Assembly: GCF_008369325.1 (NCBI RefSeq)
Contig: NZ_VOBI01000031.1
Location: 1-37,504 of the forward strand
Source of the DNA: Pseudomonas sp. ANT_H12B
Lineage (GTDB): Bacteria > Pseudomonadota > Gammaproteobacteria > Pseudomonadales > Pseudomonadaceae
Direction of reading: 5' to 3'
Length of the DNA stretch: 37,504 nt
The notes below the pieces were generated by a model. That model saw only the letters and a program-made list of their open reading frames with translations, did no database searches and was not told the origin of the DNA. Shown here piece by piece: positions 33,507 through 37,504 of this stretch; position 1 is the stretch's first letter; each line of letters begins with the position of its first letter. Both the position numbers and the translations under genes were made by a program.

Positions 33507-33866
33507 ATGTCTTCCACCGCGTCCATCATCCTTGTCGTTGAAGACGATGCCATCGTGCGCATGCTGATTGTCGATGTGCTGGAGGAATTGGAGTTCAAGG
33601 TGCTGGAAGCCGATGGCAGCGAGCAGGCACTGGAGTTTCTCAACGATGAAGACCAGTACATCGACTTAATGATGACCGACGTCGGTCTGCCAGTGATGGA
33701 TGGCCGTGAATTAGCCACCCAGGCACGGACGCTGCGCCCCGAGCTGCCCATCCTGTTCGCCAGCGGCTATGCCGAAAGTATTGATGTGCCTGAAGGTATG
33801 CAGGTCATTGGCAAACCGTTTTCCATCGACCAGTTGCGCGACAAGGTTAAAGGCATGCTCGCCTGA
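33507..33866 (+). CDS. Single-domain response regulator (receiver only)
   Basis: A 119-residue CheY-like receiver, VEDDAIVRMLIVDVLEELEF with the acidic pocket at 12-14, Asp58 in MMTDVGLPVMDG, switch Ser in ILFASGYAE and Lys in VIGKPFSID. It is divergent from the CHASE3 kinase (262 bases between starts), so the two probably share regulation and this protein is a likely relay partner. It is similar to the receiver at 26701-27078 and to the C-terminal receiver of the KaiC-linked kinase (SDVGLPGMNG). Start ATG at 33507; the glycosyltransferase start lies 63 bases downstream. Confidence 0.87.
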   Translation: MSSTASIILVVEDDAIVRMLIVDVLEELEFKVLEADGSEQALEFLNDEDQYIDLMMTDVGLPVMDGRELATQARTLRPELPILFASGYAESIDVPEGMQVIGKPFSIDQLRDKVKGMLA

Positions 33867-33929
33867 GCCTTGACTCTTCGCGTCACCGTTTCTCCCCCGC
33901 CCTTTACCCGCACCAAGGAATACCCCTTC

Positions 33930-35222
33930 ATGATTCAGCCCCGAGCAACCAAAGTTCTGGTCATTGGTTACGTCTGGCCCGAGCCCCGCTCTTCTGCGGC
34001 CGGCGGGCACATGATGCAAATTCTCGAGACTTTTTTGCAGCAAGGCTGGGACATTACGTTCAGTAGTCCGGCAGGCGTCGGCGAGCATATGGCGGACCTG
34101 GCGGAACAGGGCATCAAAAAAGTCCCGATCGAATTGAACAACAGCAGTTTCGACACGTTTGTCAGTGAGCTGGCCCCGGATATCGTGTTGTTCGATCGGT
34201 TCATGATGGAAGAGCAGTTCGGCTGGCGCGTTGAAAAACACTGCCCCGATGCCTTGCGTGTGCTCGAGACCTCCGATCTGCAAAGCCTGCGGGATGCCCG
34301 GCATCAGCGACTCAAGGAGCGATTGAAGGCCCGTGACGACGCCAATGACTTTAGTGAGTTGTTCGCGCCAGCGCTGCGTGAAGAGTTTGAGCTCATGGCC
34401 GAGACCGATCTGGCAAAACGGGAGATCGCAGCGATTTATCGTTGCGACTTGAACCTGATGATCTCCGAAGTGGAGATCGAGTTGTTGGTCGAGCAATTCA
34501 AGCTGCCGCGCAACTTGCTGCACTGGTGCCCACTCATGGTCGATCTGCCGAGCGAGCCGCCGGTACCGTTCGATGATCGAGCGCACTTTCTGCATATTGG
34601 CAACTTCCGCCATGCGCCCAACTGGGATGCGGTGCTTTGGTTGAAAACGGCCATCTGGCCGTTGATCCGCGCGCAGTTGCCCGCGGCTCAGTTGCACATT
34701 TACGGGGCTTACACCCCGCCCAAGGCCACCGCGCTGCACAATCCGGCCCAGGGTTTTCATGTGCTGAACTGGGCAGAAGATGCGTTGCAGGTGATGTCGG
34801 CGGCGCGGGTCTGTCTGGCGCCGTTGCGATTCGGTGCGGGCATCAAAGGTAAAATCGTCGATGCGATGATCTGTGGTACACCGAACGTCACCACGCCGAT
34901 CGGCGCCGAAGCCATGCAGGGTGAGCAAGCATGGCCCGGAGCAATAACCCGAACGGCTCGCGAGTTCGCCGATAACGCGGTGCGACTCTATAACGACAAG
35001 GCTCAATGGCTGAGTGCCCAGGCACTGGGACAGGCGCTGTTAGCCAAGCGTTACCAGCAGTCGGAACACGGTGCGGCCCTGATCGAAAAACTCATCGACT
35101 GCCAACAGCATATTGTTCAACTTAGAAGGGATAACTTTACCGGCAGTATGTTGCGTCACCATCAACACAAGAGTACTCAGTACATGGCGCAATGGATTGA
35201 GGCGAAGAACCGAGTCATTTAA
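33930..35222 (+). CDS. Glycosyltransferase (GT4-like, GT-B fold)
   Basis: 430 residues. The N-terminal half has VLVIGYVWPEPRSSAAGGHM, the glycine-rich acceptor-side loop of GT-B enzymes, and LAPDIVLFDRFMMEEQFGWR. The C-terminal half has FLHIGNFRHAPNWDAVLWLK, LPAAQLHIYGAYTPPKATAL and the donor-binding stretch LAPLRFGAGIKGKIVDAMIC, followed by GTPNVTTPIGAEAM. It transfers a sugar from an activated donor; donor and acceptor are not apparent, but cell-surface or polysaccharide modification is typical. ATG at 33930 follows AAGGAA; downstream of a receiver gene, so likely one transcript. No membrane segment. Confidence 0.85.
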   Translation: MIQPRATKVLVIGYVWPEPRSSAAGGHMMQILETFLQQGWDITFSSPAGVGEHMADLAEQGIKKVPIELNNSSFDTFVSELAPDIVLFDRFMMEEQFGWRVEKHCPDALRVLETSDLQSLRDARHQRLKERLKARDDANDFSELFAPALREEFELMAETDLAKREIAAIYRCDLNLMISEVEIELLVEQFKLPRNLLHWCPLMVDLPSEPPVPFDDRAHFLHIGNFRHAPNWDAVLWLKTAIWPLIRAQLPAAQLHIYGAYTPPKATALHNPAQGFHVLNWAEDALQVMSAARVCLAPLRFGAGIKGKIVDAMICGTPNVTTPIGAEAMQGEQAWPGAITRTAREFADNAVRLYNDKAQWLSAQALGQALLAKRYQQSEHGAALIEKLIDCQQHIVQLRRDNFTGSMLRHHQHKSTQYMAQWIEAKNRVI

Positions 35223-35242
35223 TAGCCACGTTACTTGCGCAC

Positions 35243-35270
35243 GCCACCCGAAAGTGGGTGGCTATCTTAA
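35243..35270 (+). terminator. Hairpin after the glycosyltransferase gene
   Basis: GCCACCC-GAAAGT-GGGTGGC, a seven-base stem followed by TATCTTAAT. T-tract weak. The rest of the 198-bp gap to the next gene is AT-rich without other visible structure. Confidence 0.5.
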
Positions 35271-35420
35271 TACAACAATTAACCAAAAAGACACTTTTTG
35301 CATTAAGTCAGCACTTGGCTATTTATCCTTACATCCTTATAAGTACTGCAACTTGCCGCTTGAAACCAAACTTCGAGCCCGGCAACTTACTTATTGTTTA
35401 ATACATGCAAGGATGCATCG

Positions 35421-36272
35421 ATGAATAACGCGCTCAATAACTGGATGACTGTTACTCCCAACATCGAATTACTGTCTCTCGGTGAATTGATTCTGCCGGG
35501 TGCCCATAATGCCGGCGTCGACAAGAAAGCCACTTACGCGGGGCCGGGTGTCGCACACTGGGCCGCTTGCCAGAACAACTCTTTTTACGATCAATTGAGC
35601 AACGGCGCACGCGCTCTGGATGCAAGGGTTGAATACGAGGTTGATTCCAGAGGCGCAGGCACGTTCTGGTTTCAGCACAACGGTTTCCGGTCTTCCCGGT
35701 CGCTGGAGAACCTGATCATGCAGGTGATCCGTTTTCTTCAGGAAAACCCCGATGAGTTCGTTCTCTTGGATTTCCATGAATTGAAATCCGCAAACACATC
35801 GTTTGACCACAAGGAATTCAATCGATTTTTACTGGAGCATCTGGGCTCCAGAATCATCCCTACCAGCAACAGGTACTTGAGCCTTCGCCAACTAAAGCAA
35901 GTCAATCGCACTCAGCGGGTATGGCTGGCTGCCGAGGGGCATCCGGCTCTGGATCAAACCTGGTTTCTACCGAGAATCGCGCACGCATGGAGTGGTATCG
36001 CGACCACCAGCGTCAGTGAACTGGAAGCCCATATCACCAAAGTGATGAATAGCCCTCCCTCTTGGCAGCCGTGGTCACTCTCCGCAACCAGTTATTCTGC
36101 CATTGGCGGTCCCGTAGATATCCAAGAGTACCTTGATCAGTGGTTCGAGCCCGTCACCAGCGGCTGGATCTTCAATTGCAGCATCATCAACGCGGATTTT
36201 TTCGAAGAGTCTAATCTCGTGGCCAACTGTCGAGCCGCTAACAGAATCAAAGCCCAAGTACGCAATACATAA
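35421..36272 (+). CDS. PI-PLC X-domain-like protein (putative phosphodiesterase)
   Basis: 283 residues. The beginning ELLSLGELILPGAHNAGVD matches the first catalytic-histidine motif of bacterial PI-PLC (LPGTHDS-like; His29); Arg69 lies in NGARALDARVE; the second histidine His86 is in GTFWFQHNGF, a spacing like the B. cereus enzyme (His32/His82). FLQENPDEFVLLDFHELKS is another typical X-domain stretch. The likely reaction is cleavage of a phosphodiester-linked lipid head group without calcium, but the substrate is unknown. No signal peptide is visible, so if it acts outside the cell it needs a special route. AAGGA precedes the ATG by seven bases. Composition is less GC-rich than neighbours, hinting at acquired DNA. 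It is alone between a hairpin and an AraC gene. Confidence 0.72.
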   Translation: MNNALNNWMTVTPNIELLSLGELILPGAHNAGVDKKATYAGPGVAHWAACQNNSFYDQLSNGARALDARVEYEVDSRGAGTFWFQHNGFRSSRSLENLIMQVIRFLQENPDEFVLLDFHELKSANTSFDHKEFNRFLLEHLGSRIIPTSNRYLSLRQLKQVNRTQRVWLAAEGHPALDQTWFLPRIAHAWSGIATTSVSELEAHITKVMNSPPSWQPWSLSATSYSAIGGPVDIQEYLDQWFEPVTSGWIFNCSIINADFFEESNLVANCRAANRIKAQVRNT

Positions 36273-36446
36273 ATAACGATCCGACATCGCCCGTTATTGC
36301 CGGGTTGCAACAGCAGGAAAGCCGTTTACGACAGTGCGTTGTGTCAGCGACGGAGGGCGCGCTGGTTTCTCGGGTCACTTCAAACTGGCATTACCGACCT
36401 CGAAAGGGGCATGATCAAGGTGCGATAACAATAAAAGCGTCCTGAC

Positions 36447-37352
36447 ATGACCCGAACCGCCAGAGTTACCGACCCTTCCTACGAACTGATGGACGACCAT
36501 AACGGGTTGTCCATCATCTATCGCCAGCACGGCTTCCCCTGTCCGCTGGTGCGTTGGCATTTCCACAAGGAATACGAACTGCACCTGATCGTCGCCAGCT
36601 CCGGCAAGGTGTTCATCGGCGACTACATCGGCAACTTCTACCCCGAATCCCTGTTCCTCACCGGCCCTAACCTGCCCCACAACTGGATCAGCCAGGTGGC
36701 CGAAGACGAAGTGGTGCCCAAGCGCGACATGCTGGTCAACTTCACGGACGAATTGTTCGACAGCGGCCACTTGGTGTTCGCCGAGCTCAAGACCCTGGCG
36801 CCGCTGCTGGAACGTGCGCAGTACGGCATCGAGTTTCGCTGCAAGCGCACTATCCGCCAGGCCATGACTCTGATGCAGCGCATCGCCGATACCCAAGGCG
36901 TGACCCGCCTCGGACACTTTTTCATTCTGCTGGAGTTGCTGGCGGCGTCGGACGATTTTCAGTTGCTGTCCGGTGCAACGACGCCGCAATTGGCCGACGA
37001 GCACAATATCGACCGGACCAACCGGGCAGTCGATTACATCTTTGCTCACTACGCCCGCGACCTGTCGCTGGAAGAAGTCGCCGAGCATTTGGGCATGAAG
37101 CCGACGTACTTCAGCCGAGTGTTCAAGCAGGCCACGGGACGCTGTTTCATCGAGTTCGTCAATCGCCTGCGCATCAGTAAATCCTGCGAGCTGCTGGCCG
37201 ATGGTGACAAACCGGTGACCGATGTGTGCTTCGAGTCAGGGTTTAACAATATTTCCAATTTCAACAGGCGCTTTCAGCAACTCAAAGGTATGACGCCGTC
37301 GCACTATCGGCGGTTGGCAGTGCAACGGTTGACCGAACAAAACCTGGGTTAA
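36447..37352 (+). CDS. mtlR: AraC-family regulator, probable MtlR (mannitol operon activator)
   Basis: 301 residues. The N-terminal cupin-like sensor domain contains LVRWHFHKEYELHLIVASSG and GDYIGNFYPESLFLTGPNLP; the C-terminal AraC/XylS pair of HTHs includes LSLEEVAEHLGMKPTYFSRV and CFESGFNNISNFNRRFQQLK. Length and sequence recall MtlR of P. fluorescens (about 302 residues), which activates mtlEFGKDYZ for mannitol, sorbitol and arabitol uptake. This identification is from memory. In that organism the operon follows mtlR; here the sequence after the gene is a truncated REP and an IS, and the window ends. Another AraC regulator of sugar uptake is the alternative. Confidence 0.78.
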   Translation: MTRTARVTDPSYELMDDHNGLSIIYRQHGFPCPLVRWHFHKEYELHLIVASSGKVFIGDYIGNFYPESLFLTGPNLPHNWISQVAEDEVVPKRDMLVNFTDELFDSGHLVFAELKTLAPLLERAQYGIEFRCKRTIRQAMTLMQRIADTQGVTRLGHFFILLELLAASDDFQLLSGATTPQLADEHNIDRTNRAVDYIFAHYARDLSLEEVAEHLGMKPTYFSRVFKQATGRCFIEFVNRLRISKSCELLADGDKPVTDVCFESGFNNISNFNRRFQQLKGMTPSHYRRLAVQRLTEQNLG

Positions 37353-37361
37353 CACTCAATC

Positions 37362-37377
37362 CATATGGGAGCGGGCT
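37362..37377. repeat. Half REP element next to the right IS end
   Basis: ATATGGGAGCGGGCT is the first half of the REP palindrome (as at 4811-4824), broken at its centre by the IS terminus that starts at 37378. Confidence 0.65.
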
Positions 37378-37504
37378 TGAACTGGTCAAGTAAATCCGGA
37401 CACCGGTTACGGTGCTTATGCCGCTTTTTGCTCCATAGCTATTGGCGACAGGTAGTTGTTGTAGCTGTGGAGTCTGGTGCGGTTGTAGTACATGAAGAAG
37501 CGAA
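37378..37504 (-). mobile_element. 3' end of an IS3-like insertion sequence (right copy, inverted)
   Basis: The reverse complement of these 127 bases contains, without a mismatch, all 115 bases of the left copy plus 12 more transposase bases. The terminus is TGAACTGGTCAAG on this strand. The element is cut by the window end. Confidence 0.85.
37416..37504 (-). CDS. IS3-family transposase (OrfB), C-terminal fragment
   Basis: On the minus strand the codons from 37502 read RFFMYYNRTRLHSYNNYLSP then IAMEQKAA and a stop at 37416-37418. Same protein end as at 1-77, four residues longer. The gene continues beyond the window. Confidence 0.8.
   Translation of the reverse strand, partial: RFFMYYNRTRLHSYNNYLSPIAMEQKAA

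Noticed and set aside
26701..33866. A full chemotaxis cluster
   Set aside because: CheB and CheR domains are present but no CheA, CheW, MCP or flagellar genes; called a kinase-linked methylation operon instead.
1..37504. CRISPR arrays, tRNA or rRNA genes, prophage genes
   Set aside because: No regularly spaced repeats, no tRNA-like cloverleaf noticed and no phage structural genes among the frames; repeats seen are REP-type pairs.

Overview
The window is a gamma-proteobacterial chromosome segment, almost certainly from the Pseudomonas fluorescens group. The evidence is the high-GC coding style, the Pseudomonas REP elements (core like TGTGGGAGCGGGCTTGCCCG) arranged as inverted REPIN pairs between genes, a DUF1652 gene, a complete mexS-mexT-mexEF-oprN locus in the P. 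aeruginosa order, and an AraC regulator that reads like the mannitol regulator MtlR of P. fluorescens. Both ends carry the same IS3-like transposase 3' end in inverted orientation, each inserted inside a REP. The right copy is exactly 127 nt long, so the window is probably a whole draft contig that breaks at a repeated insertion sequence.

Layout. 1-115: IS end. 156-837 (-): decayed SnoaL/RTX pseudogene. 953-1225 (+): DUF1652 protein. 1287-3761 (-): UvrD-like helicase. 3998-4693 (+): pirin. 4847-6493 (-): phosphoglucomutase. 6625-9556 (-): MocR-type regulator overlapping an unrecognised 496-residue protein. 10120-18506: mexS divergent from mexT, then mexE-mexF-oprN, a multidrug efflux system with its regulator and oxidoreductase. 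18714-22021 (-): HlyD/DUF1656/FUSC efflux operon of AaeXAB type, divergent from a HEAT/TPR protein (22225-23280).

23382-33866 is a dense signalling island. On the plus strand a double-domain KaiC-like ATPase overlaps a hybrid kinase whose N-terminus looks like a receiver lacking its phosphorylatable aspartate. Converging on it from the minus strand is a tightly overlapping five-gene operon: a CHASE3-GAF kinase with three receivers, a CheR methyltransferase, a receiver-less CheB methylesterase, a receiver-kinase and a lone receiver. Another lone receiver is divergent, followed by a glycosyltransferase. None of these genes has a recognisable DNA-binding output, and no MCP, CheA, CheW, KaiA or KaiB is present, so output probably goes through protein-protein signalling.

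35421-36272 (+): a PI-PLC X-domain-like protein in an AT-richer patch. 36447-37352 (+): probable mtlR. 37378-37504: second IS end.

The most interesting candidates are the KaiC/pseudo-receiver-kinase pair with its neighbouring split CheB/CheR operon, and the MocR/unknown pair. Well-known systems such as mexEF-oprN and pgm are ordinary, but carry readable regulatory sites.
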